In this document: piece by piece, positions 35,282 to 46,400 of the stretch | How the letters are laid out: every line of letters starts with the position of its first letter | Position numbering within the stretch: position 1 is the stretch's first letter | Source: Arachnopeziza araneosa | Taxonomy: Eukaryota > Ascomycota > Leotiomycetes > Helotiales > Arachnopezizaceae | NCBI GenBank assembly: GCA_003988855.1 | Contig: QYAI01000047.1 | Coordinates: 124,001-188,000, forward strand | Direction: 5' to 3' | Length of the DNA: 64,000 nt | Made by a program: the position numbers and the translations under genes | Notes under the pieces: model-generated | Told to the model about the DNA's origin: nothing | Databases searched by the model: none | What the model saw: the letters and a program-made list of their open reading frames with translations, nothing else

Positions 35282-36841
35282 ATGAGCAGAATCGATGGAG
35301 ATTTCCAGGCCGGCCCTGAGGCCATTTCCATCGCAGACGTTTTGGCAATGTACCAGGCAGATGCAAAGGATCAAGCCGCTGCAGAGCTGGCGTCACATCC
35401 ACAGATCCTCGCAAAGTATCCAGAATATGCTACCACAGTCCGACTCGACCATCTTCGAGCCACAGAGTACGCATACCTCGACAACCAAGATCATGTATAC
35501 TTGGACTACACCGGCTCTGGTCTTGCAGCCTATGCACAACATCGGGCCCACCAGGAGCGGCTAGCAGCTACATTGTGCGGCAATCCTCACTCCGCAAACC
35601 CCACAAGTGAAGCGACGACACTGCTAGTCGAGCAGGCAAAAGCTCGAGTCCTGGCGCATCTGAATGCGTCGCCGAAAGAGTACGCCGTCATCTTCACCCC
35701 CAACGCAACTGGCGCTGCGAGATTGGTTGGAGAGGCATATCCTTTCAGGAGAAGCACAAAGTTGGTTCTTACTTCAGATAATCATAATTCAATCAATGGG
35801 TTGCGAATTTTCGCCGAGAGACGAGGTGCCAAGACTGTCTATGTGCCCGCAGAGGCGCCCGATCTCCGGATCGACCCGGAAAAGCTTCAGGCGGCGCTCA
35901 GACGTCGCTGCGGGTTGAATGGCGTGTTCAAATCCCAACGACATGGGAGAGGTCTGTTCGCATATCCAGCCCAAAGTAATTTCAGTGGAGTCAGACACCT
36001 ATTGTCCTGGGTGAGCATGGCGCAGGGACTGGGTTATGATGTGCTTTTAGATACAGCAGCATATCTCCCGACGGCGACGCTCGACTTGTCGGTTGTTCAA
36101 CCAGAGTTTTTGATCGTGAGCTGGTATAAATTATTTGGATATCCTACTGGGGTTGGTTGTCTAATCGCAAAACGAGAGGCTTTACAGCGACTTGAACGGC
36201 CCTGGTTCTCGGGTGGGACAATCCGAGCCGTCGCAGTGGCTATTCCGTGGCACGAAATGGCTCCCGATGAAAGTGCCTTTGAAGATGGGACACTGAATTT
36301 CCTGGCGATTCCCGATGTCACGACGGGTTTGAATTGGATAACGAGTGTTGGCATGCGTTCTATTGAAATTCGTGTTCGATGTCTGACAGGCTGGTTTGTC
36401 GATCGATTACTCCTTTTACGGCATAGTGATGGCAGCCCGATGATCACAATATATGGCCCAACCGATACACGATCCCGTGGCGGAACCGTGACTTTCAATT
36501 TCCTGAATGCGAACGGGGATATTGTAGATGAACGTCTGGTGGCTGCCGAATCAGCGGCTGCGAGGATATCACTTCGGACTGGTTGTTTCTGCAATCCCGG
36601 TGTGGCCGAAAATGCCCTCCATTTAACCAAGCGACGGTTGATTCCCTTGTTCTTTTCAAAAACAAAAACCCTCGATGAATTCATCAACTTAATCGGCCTC
36701 CCATCAGCTGGAGCAATCAGAGTCTCGTTCGGAATTGCATCAACGGCGGAAGACGTAGATCGTTTTTTTGACTTCGCCATAAGGTCTTATCGAAATCGTG
36801 TAACGAGCAACGCCGGTCTACCGCCAAGAGATCGCTGTTAA
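35282..36841 (+). CDS. Stand-alone Moco-sulfurase-like class V aminotransferase
   Basis: A 519-residue intronless PLP enzyme. I use the ATG at 35282 (MSRIDGDF); the frame stays open to 35129, but the extra 51 residues look non-conserved. Features of the NifS-like domain of molybdenum-cofactor sulfurase are VYLDYTGSGL, NPHSANPTS, SDNHNSINGLR, VLLDTAAYLPT (PLP-ring Asp), the Schiff-base Lys283 in SWYKLFGYPTGVG, and the sulfur-carrying cysteine motif TGCFCNPG (Cys435, Cys437). It ends with RVSFGIASTAEDVDRF, where the PLP domain of full-length enzymes ends. The C-terminal MOSC domain of real Moco sulfurases (HxB/ABA3) is absent. So it may be a cysteine desulfurase or C-S lyase working on another acceptor. 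It is paired head-to-head with an ABC-G exporter. Confidence 0.88.
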   Translation: MSRIDGDFQAGPEAISIADVLAMYQADAKDQAAAELASHPQILAKYPEYATTVRLDHLRATEYAYLDNQDHVYLDYTGSGLAAYAQHRAHQERLAATLCGNPHSANPTSEATTLLVEQAKARVLAHLNASPKEYAVIFTPNATGAARLVGEAYPFRRSTKLVLTSDNHNSINGLRIFAERRGAKTVYVPAEAPDLRIDPEKLQAALRRRCGLNGVFKSQRHGRGLFAYPAQSNFSGVRHLLSWVSMAQGLGYDVLLDTAAYLPTATLDLSVVQPEFLIVSWYKLFGYPTGVGCLIAKREALQRLERPWFSGGTIRAVAVAIPWHEMAPDESAFEDGTLNFLAIPDVTTGLNWITSVGMRSIEIRVRCLTGWFVDRLLLLRHSDGSPMITIYGPTDTRSRGGTVTFNFLNANGDIVDERLVAAESAAARISLRTGCFCNPGVAENALHLTKRRLIPLFFSKTKTLDEFINLIGLPSAGAIRVSFGIASTAEDVDRFFDFAIRSYRNRVTSNAGLPPRDRC

Positions 36842-37029
36842 AGTCGATATTGGCATGAATTTTGTGCATAAGGAGAAGATCCGCTGCTATTTTGTTTATT
36901 TTGAATGGGGTTTACTGTGCATGATTGATGTTCATCTTGTCGCTAGAATGCTTTCGTATTGAATTAATGTTGTGATAGAAACTGAGCCGTTCGTTGTTTC
37001 AAGGCCACTGTAATACCAGAAGGGGATTT

Positions 37030-38564
37030 TCACAGTCTCTCGTTTTCTAGGCTTCTGTACTGGTCTCTTTTCCGTACGAATGGTTTTCCAAAGATTGCAC
37101 CGTTTATTCCTTTGTCATAGACGAGGCACTTGACCGTAAATGGCCCCTGTAGTGTATCTTTTTGATTCCATTTGAACCTGACCAATCCAGAACTCCAGAA
37201 TACTCGACCATCTGAAACTTGGAGAGATACTTTTGGATATAAAGAATTGTGTCTCTCAACTTGAAGTCCAAGATTGTTAACCAACGAAGTCGAAATAATG
37301 TTGGCTGAGAGTGTTTCACCGAGCCAAGCAGTCATTGTGATTGAGCCGCCTTCGTGGAGCACGGAACCATAAATAACTTTGGGCTCAATGCGCGGATCAA
37401 GCTCAAACTCGTGATCTTGTAGCTGCACATGGGCGGAGTCGCTATTCTCCATTGAGCTAGTAGAAGGTCCTGGATGCTTGTCGATAGATGAACCTTCTTG
37501 AGCGGGGGAAATCTTTCGAGCTGTGCTAGCTGGTAATGAATGCGGTTTCTGTGGCGACTCGGCGATTTGATCTTCGGTACTTTGTTGTGGAATAATTATT
37601 AGCCTTTCATCTTCTCGAATCACTCCCACTTCTCGACTCTGATCACTGTCACGAGTTGATACGGACGATGGTGTCTCTGAAGAGCTTCGAGTTTCAACAA
37701 AGCTCATTTGTTTCGAGGAGCTAGAAGATATTGGGTGCGTCATTTCCTGACCTCCCTGAGGTCTGACTGTCTCGTGGGATTTCCTAACTTCTGCAAGAGA
37801 GACTGATGACCGCGTAGATGAGCGCTCGGACTGCATTTCAGGTACAGTACCGTGCTTGGCCATGTTTTGTCCTAATTGTAGAAGTATTTCTTGCATATTA
37901 AGAGAGACAGAAGATGATGGAATATTAGTATCTTGATTCTGTAAACTAGAATACCTATCCTCGTCTCGCTCCAGGAGAAGCTCGACAGTATCGTTGAGAA
38001 TCTCGATTTGTTGTTTGAGGAGCTTACTAAGCATCTTTAGCCTCCTATCAAAAGGCCAACAATAGCGGCTTACATCTCTTCCTTATCTCCTCGTTGCTGT
38101 GCTGCTTCTAGAGCAATCACACCGATCACGATGTTGAGGCTTGCTTTGAGACTTTCCATCTTGGGCCCTAGCGCTGCGACATCTTTTCTTCGCAAGATCC
38201 ATTTGATTCGAGGCCATATGTTAATTCCATTGCCCAAGTCTCGTATTGGCCCTCGTACGTCCTTGACCTCTCTTGTTATTTGTTTGGTTTCTAGGATCAA
38301 TTGTTCAAGGACCATTTCGTCATCAATGAATCCTAACACAACAGATTGATTGTTCTCCCTTGCGGCATGCTGTCTAATAGAACGATGAGCTAACCCAATC
38401 ACAGTTGACCAGGATGAGATTTGCAACGCAAAGTTTCCGATATCTTTTTCTGCACCACGTATGCGACGAGCCACTCGATACATAGATCTGGAAAGCTTGA
38501 TGGTGGTTTCAACAGCGCCGCCAAGTGCAGCAACACTGGCTAGTAAGCCAACTATTTCTGCCAT
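37030..38564 (-). CDS. STAND N-terminal domain fused to a retropepsin-like domain lacking the catalytic Asp
   Basis: Two exons (38564-38074 and 38026-37030, intron 47 bases) give 495 residues. The N-terminus MAEIVGLLASVAALGGAVET and helices RRIRGAEKDIGNFALQISSW match the fungal STAND N-terminal helical domain. A short coiled-coil-like LLKQQIEILNDTVELLLERD follows, then about 180 disordered Ser/Gln/Glu-rich residues. The last about 120 residues read as a retropepsin-like fold: VIYGSVLHEGGSITMTAWLG, then NIISTSLVNNLGLQVE, VFWSSGLVRFKW, FTVKCLVYDKGINGAIFGKPF. The expected catalytic D-T-G at the first turn reads G-E-T, so proteolysis is unlikely and a binding role is more plausible. No P-loop is present. 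Confidence 0.8.
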
Positions 38565-39049
38565 CTTGAGCCAGATTTGTGTGAGTCGAGATCGGGATGG
38601 TGTGCTGCGTGGAGGTGAGGAGACATATATTTATCTTTCCAGTGGGTACCAGGACGAAAAAGCCTCTTTAGGATGGTGGTATTCGGTGTGAGACAGTTGA
38701 TGGAGGCGCGGGGCAGGCTGAGTGATTGATTTTGTCGAGATGCATGTAGTCTGTACACCCCTCTCGCAGGTGGTCCAATAGCCTTGCAGCAGCTTGACCA
38801 GTGCCTGCATCTCATCTGGGCTTGGAGAGATGGTTTGTTCGAATAGGAATTTTTCCCGCCCTCCCTAAAGGATCGTGGATCAGGCACCTCTCATTCGTTG
38901 ATCTTTCAGTTGGTTTCCAGATAGATAAGGATGTGATTGGGCTTATTCAGATACCGAGTACGCTGTGGATATCCGCAGTCTAAGTCCAATCTAGCTCCAT
39001 AACTATAACGAATCATGAATTGTTTCTTCAGAATTTTCTTCCAGAATAC
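38565..39049. other. Intergenic, no gene seen
   Basis: 485 bases between two minus-strand loci, with no motif-bearing frame. It probably contains the promoter of the STAND-retropepsin gene. Confidence 0.4.
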
Positions 39050-40855
39050 TCAAGTCGCTATCCAGGTACCGATGGTCATCCCAAACAACAGGTCGTCCGT
39101 GAGGGACTGAAGAATCACATGTGGTTTATTATCCTCTCTCGTTTCAACGGCCAGTGAATCGTGTTCATTCTGAACGGCGATATCCATTCCAAACTCCATA
39201 AGCACAATTGCGAGTTCCAAAACCAGGTGCTTGACAAAGATTTTCTGTCGAAGCCGGTAATTGGATGTTGGATCTCTAGTGATATAATAATTTTCTATCC
39301 AATTGTGTTTAATCACGTGATTTGTGAGCTTGTCGACTGGAGATTTAAGAAGCCAAATCATAAAGTCTACTAGTAAATCTGTATTTACCTCATCTCTAGG
39401 AAAAGAAGAGAGGACGCGTGAGTTTCGAAAGTGGGAGGCCATCGATACATCAATGCCACGATCCTTAGCGTGGACTTTCCAGAAGCTGATGTCAGACCGT
39501 AGCCCTTTTCCTCGAGATCTATCAGCGAACGACACACCGGTAAGACATCCTTCTGTTACCGGAACACTTTTCCAATAGTTTCAAAAGCACTTCCCGAGTC
39601 CCAAGAATCAACCGCAGAGACTAATAACGCCATCGTCCATATACTTGGAAGACCAGGGGTATTGCCCTGAACGACAAATCCTTGGACATTCTTGTTAGCA
39701 AGTCTATTCGAGAACGGCCACGACATTTCCCATTGGGAATTCGGTGTTTTCCTGGTTCGCGGCCGCTCTTCCGGTTGATGTAGTCTTTTGGAATTCTTGT
39801 GATGGATAGTTGAAGACACGCCAGTTGTAGCTTCCTTTAAGTAGTTTCAAAGCCTTCACAATTCGTACTTGAATATTGACCAAGAGAGCCTATGGAGAAT
39901 TGGTAGGGAAGAGGCCTAGTATAGATCTGATATAATACCTGAAGGCTTCTATAAATCATCTCTAAAGCAAGTAGAGTGCCGAAACAGCATTGCTTCGTTC
40001 TTGTAAAGCGCTTCTTTTCTTCTCGTTTCGGGTCTCTCGAAATTCTTTCAGGAACTGGCTGAGTTCAGCATTTCTCTGCTTGATCTGCTCGCTGAGCTCC
40101 CCTATCGCGGCCTTCAAATTTGCAATCTCATCTCGCGTGGCGGCTTAGTCAGCCTCACTGCTCTCTTAGGTGACGTAAATAGCTTGAATGATATCAACTC
40201 GTGTTGTGCTGTGCTGATCAACGACGGTTGCGTTTGACTCAGCATGCAGGGCCTTGATCTCCTCGGTCTGCTTTTCAATGCTAGTCGTAAAGACATCTTG
40301 TTGCTGAACAATGAGATCAATGATATCTTGGGATCTTTGATTCAGTTCCTGAAAGATATCAGACCGCCTGATCTCTGAGAAGTCAAGCTGTTTTCTAGGA
40401 TGCATTAACAATCTTCAGCCACGATTCCGTCATGTATCATGTGACCTACTTCAGATCTACCAAAATTCGCAGGTTCATCCCGAAATGACGAGAGCCGTTT
40501 CACAATTGCATCGACTTCTTCCTTACTCCAAACGCTTTTCAGTGCTTTCCTGAAGCTCTTCCATCTGGTCTTGTTCTCTTGGACTTTCAGCTTCGCCAAG
40601 GCTTGGAGAAGCTCCTTCCCAAAAGCCTTACACCTAAGCCATAACTCATCAAGTGCTGGATTTTGCTTGGTGTATTATCTGAACTGCTGGGACCAGAGAG
40701 AGCGATCAAGTCGTTTGTTATTATCAAGTCTGCATTCTCTGCTAAAGCCCGTCCGCTGATCGGTATGCCTCACTCGATTTGGAGAGCAGTTTGCTGGTGA
40801 AATCCACGAACTGAACAATATTCCCAACGACGCCGATGACTGTAAGAGGACCCAT
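39050..40855 (-). pseudogene. Frameshifted STAND-type (fungal N-domain, coiled-coil) gene
   Basis: The ATG at 40855 starts MGPLTVIGVVGNIVQFVDF, then SKLLSKSSEAYRSADG, a clear fungal STAND N-terminal domain. The frame stops at once. The natural continuation appears in successive other frames: LAENADLIITNDLIALSG, then LDELWLRCKAFGKELLQAL and KTRWKSFRKALKSVWSKEEV (down to 40405), then LDFSEIRRSDIFQELNQRSQ (to 40166), a coiled coil EIANLKAAIGELSEQIKQRN, and LALEMIYRSLQVLYQ. It ends in exons 39819-39588 and about 39542-39050 (IWTMALLVSAVDSWDSGSAF; then VDFMIWLLKSPVDKLTNHVI), which are open and joined by a good intron. At least four single-base-type frame changes are needed upstream. The 3' exons lack an ATG, so I read them as the tail of the same broken gene rather than a separate one. 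Confidence 0.65.
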
Positions 40856-42696
40856 GTCGTCCTAGGCGTTGTTTTTTTTGGCATAGCGAGGGGTTTGGTG
40901 AAGAAGAACCGAGAGCTGAAGTTCAAAATGTTGAAGGTGTTTGCTCAGCCGATGATAGTTCTGCCATGCTGCGCCTCGATGCGTGGCGGTGCGAGACGGA
41001 CGGACTGAAGAGCCCTTGGCAAGTTGACATTGCGGTCAACGTGAATCTAAAAGGTTTCAAGTCCAATTCATTCGAAGCATCGTGGTCGACAAGAACCAAA
41101 AGCTGGCTAAAAAGCAAGTGTAGTTGAAATTAAGTTGGTGTGCCGCAAGAACCAACGGAAACCAAGAGCGGTCACGTGAGTTTGGACTGGAATTCTCTCT
41201 TCACTGATAACTTAGATGAACTCCAGGTTTACGGGTATCAGATATTTTCAATCCTTTGGCACATATTCAAACTAACTGGGCCTTTCCCGTAGGAGATTAA
41301 AGCCTCACATGACACACGTGATCCTCCTGCTGACAGCCATGTTTCGCACCCTTCTCTGCAAGGAAGAGGGGGTCCGGCTCAGAGCATTTTGTTGCACTTC
41401 GCATCCCGGGTCTTCTCATCATCATGTCACCACCGCTCTGGGTAGCCAATAACCGTTCCTCTGGAGCACGGCTCGTTCCGATGGGGTCGAGAGTAATATA
41501 GTGTGAGTCTCTGCGGGAGTGTCGCTCAGAAGATGATTTGTACCGAGGATGATTCAGGATGAGGAAAGATTCTTCGCCTGGAAGAGGTTCAGCGTTCAAA
41601 TTAATCTAAAGCCGTTCATAGATTTCGGGATACACAGAACTCTTTGAGGGGAGCCTTACCGCTACCTCATCTCGTCGCCCTATTTGTATGTTAACAACAC
41701 AGCCACGGATGTCAAAGGAAAGAATTATGAATCCATTCTCCACCACCGAGTCTTGTTACTCCGTCTTCGATATCAAATATCTACAAACCTACCTACCTAA
41801 GCAGCCAGCTCATACTTCATTCAAACCATGCCTTGAACCAAAAACCACGTGACCTTCCAACCTCTAACCCTCCCTTCTGCAAGCACCATCCCCAAATCCC
41901 CACCATCCACACACGCAACTCCCCTTTCCCAACCCAAACACGCCCTCACCATGCCCACGCCACCCCTTCCAATTCCCAACCTCGCAGCAGCGCTCACGTG
42001 ATGGCGCATCCGGGATTTTGTTGCACGTCGCATGCCAGACCTCCCTACGGGATTCCGCCCGACGGGCCGAACCGTGCATCCGCGTTGCGTTCAAACCATC
42101 CATCAACACACTCCCTCGCCCTCACGGACCCACCAATGGCGATGCACCAACCTTGCCACACCGTTAACCGTGGGAGGTGAGCCGATCACCAAGACCACCA
42201 AGACCACCAAGACCACCAAGACCACCAAGACCACCAAGACCACCAAGACCACCAAGACCACCAAGACCACCAAGACCACCACCAAGACCACCATGATCTC
42301 GCGCTGACCACACTCGGATTCTGAAAATTTTCATCGGCCAGCCAGCCAGTCGAACGGCGGTGGTGACTCGATATCTCACCGCTAGTTCACGGTCGCTGCC
42401 TGGGCGAGCAGGGAGGGGACACTTTTCTGAGGGGGATGGATACCTAGGAGGCAAGGAGTTGTGGATAGTACTGTAGCCTACAGAGACTCACTTGAAGCTT
42501 GAAAATTTGAAGAAGAGGGCGCCAAGCGATCTAGGCATCAACATCCATCCGCCTATTATTTATCCCTGGGCAACCCAGAGCAGACGCAGAGACAGATACC
42601 ACACAACACCACCCACCCCCTGATTACTCCTAATCCAAGAAAAACCTCCCACGCACAGCACCCTACCTAAACATATAAACAAAGCTCACAACCACC
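40856..42696. other. Gene-poor stretch with microsatellite
   Basis: 1.8 kb with only weak frames (40923-41117 and 41297-41599 minus, 41833-42180 plus). None has a motif. Pyrimidine-rich sequence near 41,830-41,960 and 42,600-42,690 looks like the leader of the Nudix gene. The 9-bp array inside is listed separately. Confidence 0.45.
42188..42293. repeat. 9-bp tandem repeat (ACCACCAAG), about 11-12 copies
   Basis: An almost perfect run of a 9-base unit made of ACC, ACC and AAG triplets. One extra ACC near 42275 interrupts it. It creates spurious open frames of alternating Thr/Lys (plus) and Gly/Leu/Val (minus). It lies about 400 bases upstream of the Nudix gene and is likely polymorphic in length. 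Confidence 0.95.
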
Positions 42697-43266
42697 ATGG
42701 CCACCTTCACATCCGCAGCAGCGCTATCGCCCTTCACGGCAACCCCCAGCGCCTTCCTGGCGGCGCACCCAGAGAACGCCGGCATCATCACGGGGGCGCT
42801 GATCTTCACAGCGGCACCCACGGCATCCACGCAGCCCAAGATCCTCCTGCTGCGGCGCGCCCCCACCGACTTCATGCCGCGGCTGTGGGAGGTGCCCGGC
42901 GGCAGCGTCGACGCTACCGACGCGTCGGTCCTGCACGGCCTGGTGCGCGAGGTGCGCGAGGAGACGGGCCTGCACGTGCGCAGCGTCGAGAGGCTGGTCG
43001 AGGAGGGTGGGCGGCGCTTCGCGAGCCGGACCGGGGAGTGGTACGTCAAGTTTGAGTTTGTCGTCGTCGTGGATGGGGAGGGGGGAGAGGTGCAGGTGGA
43101 TTTGGATCCCAATGAACATATGGCGTTTGTGTGGGCAGCGGAGGAGGAGTGTAGACTTGGAAGGGTGGAGAGAGAGGAGGGGGATGGAATAGAGATTATA
43201 TTTACGAGCATAGAACAGAAGGAGGGTATTTTGAAGGGTTTCGAGGGGTTGAGGAGTAAATCTTGA
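42697..43266 (+). CDS. Nudix hydrolase
   Basis: Intronless, 189 residues. The Nudix core is present: substrate-side strand ILLLRRAP, LWEVPGGSVD, then the catalytic helix LVREVREETGL with the three acidic residues of REVxEE. Between the GG and the REVxEE helix the spacing is one residue longer than the standard GX5EX7REUXEEXGU box, and the first Glu is replaced (DATDASVLHG). This variant is seen in many fungal Nudix proteins. Nudix enzymes hydrolyse nucleoside diphosphates linked to another moiety; the specific substrate cannot be read here. The 5' two thirds are strikingly GC-rich compared with neighbours. The start ATG is the first in the frame and follows a pyrimidine-rich leader. Confidence 0.87.
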   Translation: MATFTSAAALSPFTATPSAFLAAHPENAGIITGALIFTAAPTASTQPKILLLRRAPTDFMPRLWEVPGGSVDATDASVLHGLVREVREETGLHVRSVERLVEEGGRRFASRTGEWYVKFEFVVVVDGEGGEVQVDLDPNEHMAFVWAAEEECRLGRVEREEGDGIEIIFTSIEQKEGILKGFEGLRSKS

Positions 43267-43454
43267 TATAAGAGCACGATTTGTGATAATGGAGAGTAAA
43301 GAGAGTATTGAAAAAAGGCTATTTTAGAAAAAGAGCTTTGTAATGGCTATGAAGTATTATAATGCATAATCATATATAAATACATCATCTTCATGCATCT
43401 AAATCTTTCCACCTATAATACATCCTCAAATCTTAATCCTCTCCATTGAATTTC

Positions 43455-46400
43455 TTAGGGTGTCTTTGTCACAGTAGATGTAATCGTGGTCGTCGTATGA
43501 GTAGTCCTATAATCCGTAAGAGTGGAGAAAGATGTAGTGGTAAAATGTTTTGTCGCAGTGTCCGTGACTGAAACTATGGTCGTCGAAGTCGTATGAGTCG
43601 TTGCAATTCGGCTTACTGTTATCAAGGACACAGTTGTGGTATGAACTGTCTTGATATCAGTGACAGTGCTCGAAGTTGTCAAGGTGGTGACGGCAGTGAG
43701 GTGTTTGGTTGAGACAGAGGCGGGGCAGGTGGAGATGGTGGTCGCGGGGAGGGTAATGTAGGATGTCACTGGCGAGAGTGAGGTGGTTGCTGTGGCAGTG
43801 CTGTAGTATTTGTCGATCTCAGTAGAGGCCGAGGTTACCGTGACAGCAGGGAGGGTGATGTACGACACGCTGACTGAGGTTGACGTGATTTCTGGTAGAG
43901 TGATGTATGAAGTCACTGCTGGGAGAGTTGAAATTGACACATCAGTCTCAGTTGAGGTTGTATAAACAGAATCAGTCTCTGTGGAAGTCTTGGTTCTGTA
44001 ATTATTAATATTGCTACAAATGAGGTTCTGAGGAAGCGCTTACAAAGTGACCGAGTCAATTTCGGTAGTAGAATCAGTTTCTGTACTGGTAACAGTTGCA
44101 GAGCTTGTAACAGTCGCAGAATTGGTAATAGTTGCAGAGTTGGTAACAGTTGCAGAGTTGACTTTGGTCTAAACAAAAATTAGAAGCTTATGATGCAGCA
44201 ATGCATGACTTACTGTGGTGATGAAGACATCCGAGATCGAGACTGAAGTAGTAGTAGTGGATGTAGTGACTGTTACTGAAACAGTGGCTGAGCCTGTCAG
44301 TACTGGAGAAGAGCTTCCACTCGTGCTTGAGCTTCCAGTGCTTGAACTTGAACTTGAACTTGAACTTGTGCTTGAGGCCGTGCTTGAGGCCGTGCTTGAG
44401 GCCGTGCTTGAACTTGTGCTTGTAGCAGTAGCTTTGGACGAAGACGACGAGCAGCTGGTGCTAGATGTTGTCGTAACTGGAGCGGAAGTAGATGCTGGCA
44501 TAGATAGGGTTGAAGCAGCATCACCAGTACCCCAAGAAATGATAATGGCTGCAGGCATAGGAGTAGCGTAAATGGTGGGACGAGAGGTCGAGCTGGCGGC
44601 ATACGGGGCATAGAATGATGGAGAGCCGTTGAAGGTCAGTTCGCCGTCAACTGTCTGGCCGAAGATAGTCGCTCCATTGGCAGCAGCTGCACATGCAAAG
44701 GAATAATCACTGCCAATTGTACAGTAAGAACTACTGTGTTGGATAGTGAAGGCTGTGCCATTGGGGTATAATGGAACGGCGGTATATGTGGCGGTATTTT
44801 GACCAGCAGCGTTGTACCATTGGCCTCCGCTACCAATATCACCCTCAAGGATTCCACCGTAGTAGATATAGAGATGACCTAGTGAGTTAGCTCAAGCTTG
44901 AAGGAAAGGATGGGGGTTTACCCTGGCCATTAAAGTTAGTGTATGTAGGGTAAGTAGCTGTACTAGTCGTTGTGGCAGTATTTGTAGTCGTGGTAGGATT
45001 TGTACTGGAGGAAGAGAACGCTGTAGATGTGGAGCTGCTGGATGTGGAGGATGTGGTCGTGGAAGAGTACACATGATTCTTGACAAGGGTTGCACTGTCA
45101 AAGATAGTATTGTTTGCAGACCACATCGAGTTGAGAGTCATGTGAGTACTGTTGGTGAAGGTGAGACTTGTCCAACAGTAGTCCCCGGATTGTCGAAAAA
45201 CACTATAAGGCTGAATTGCTGTGAATTTATCAAGACCATCATAGTGACCTGCAGCACCATTGGTAAGGTAAAGCGGGGCGCTAGGGTTGTTCAGGCCGTT
45301 GGGGTCAATGACGTTATTGTAGGTAGGAGCTGATCTCTCGTAAATATGGGCATGTCCATTGATGTATACATCTACATCATATTTATGAAGGATGGTCTCG
45401 AAAGCGGTCTGACAGTTGGCGCAAACAGAGCCTGAAGCTGAGAGATACCAACCTCTGTGGCCAAAAACCACAATCCAAGGAGTGATGGTTCGGTTGACGG
45501 ATGCCAAGTCGGCAGTGAGCCAGTTGATCTGCTGGTTGGTGGTGCCGAATGGTCCACCAAACTCAGGACTGCCCTCATCCGGGCCAACCAAGCCATTGCC
45601 AAGATCAGTTTCGGTATCTACTTTTGTATTAGCGATGGCTACTATGAACGTGAAAACTGCACGAACCGATAATGACATAATGTGTCATTCCATAATCATA
45701 CGAATACCAAAAGTTTCCAACGCCGTTGGATGGACCGCTAGGCATGCGCCAATGGTTGATATAGCCAGTGAAGTTTGTCTGACCCGCCAAGCAGATTGAC
45801 GCTGTGTATTTCTGACCAGAAGTGGTGTTGGTTGTGCCACCATTGTCACAATTTGCTTCGTGATTTCCGGCAGCGACCATATACCTGTGGGTTGAGTTAG
45901 TTCCCACGTATACTTCAGATAAGGCTCGGATATCTTACGCCTTTGACGAAGTAAGACTCATCAACTCGTCATAGAAAGCATTCAAGATACTCTCGTAGAC
46001 GACTGCTCCTTGTTGTGTTGTTGTGGTAGGAAGATAGTTTTGAATTTCTTCCTTCAGCCAGTAATCGGCATAAGCAATATCTCCAGCATGGATGATATGC
46101 TCGTAACTACCCATCGCTTGTGTGAGAGCAGCAATGGTGGTTTGCTCGTTAACAGCCAGAGGGTTCGCGGCGCCAGCTCCGACCACGGTACTCAATCCCA
46201 AAGCACCAAAAGTACCCATATCAACAACAACACCAACAGTATACGGCGTGGTATCACCGGCCAAACGAGCGGTAGTGAAACTATATGGAGTGGTAGTATT
46301 GCTGTACTGAGGAAGGTAATAATATGTCGTGAACGGTTGAAGTCCAGTGATATTGACGTGGTTATTATAAGTGAGCGATGTAGCATAGGTGACAGAGACA

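Noticed and set aside
13691..36841. A secondary-metabolite cluster (FSH hydrolase, FAD monooxygenase, ABC-G pump, PLP enzyme)
   Set aside because: No polyketide synthase, NRPS, terpene synthase or pathway regulator is present, and the genes are spread over 23 kb with unrelated genes between them.
42103..42307. Frames of Thr/Lys or Gly/Leu/Val repeats
   Set aside because: They arise only from the 9-bp minisatellite.
43455..44168. Ser/Thr tail as a separate gene
   Set aside because: Both introns join it in phase to the phosphatase exons and no good start codon with a signal peptide is present.
44215..44571. 118-codon plus frame rich in Glu/Val/Leu
   Set aside because: It is the mirror of the Ser/Thr repeats in the phosphatase gene.
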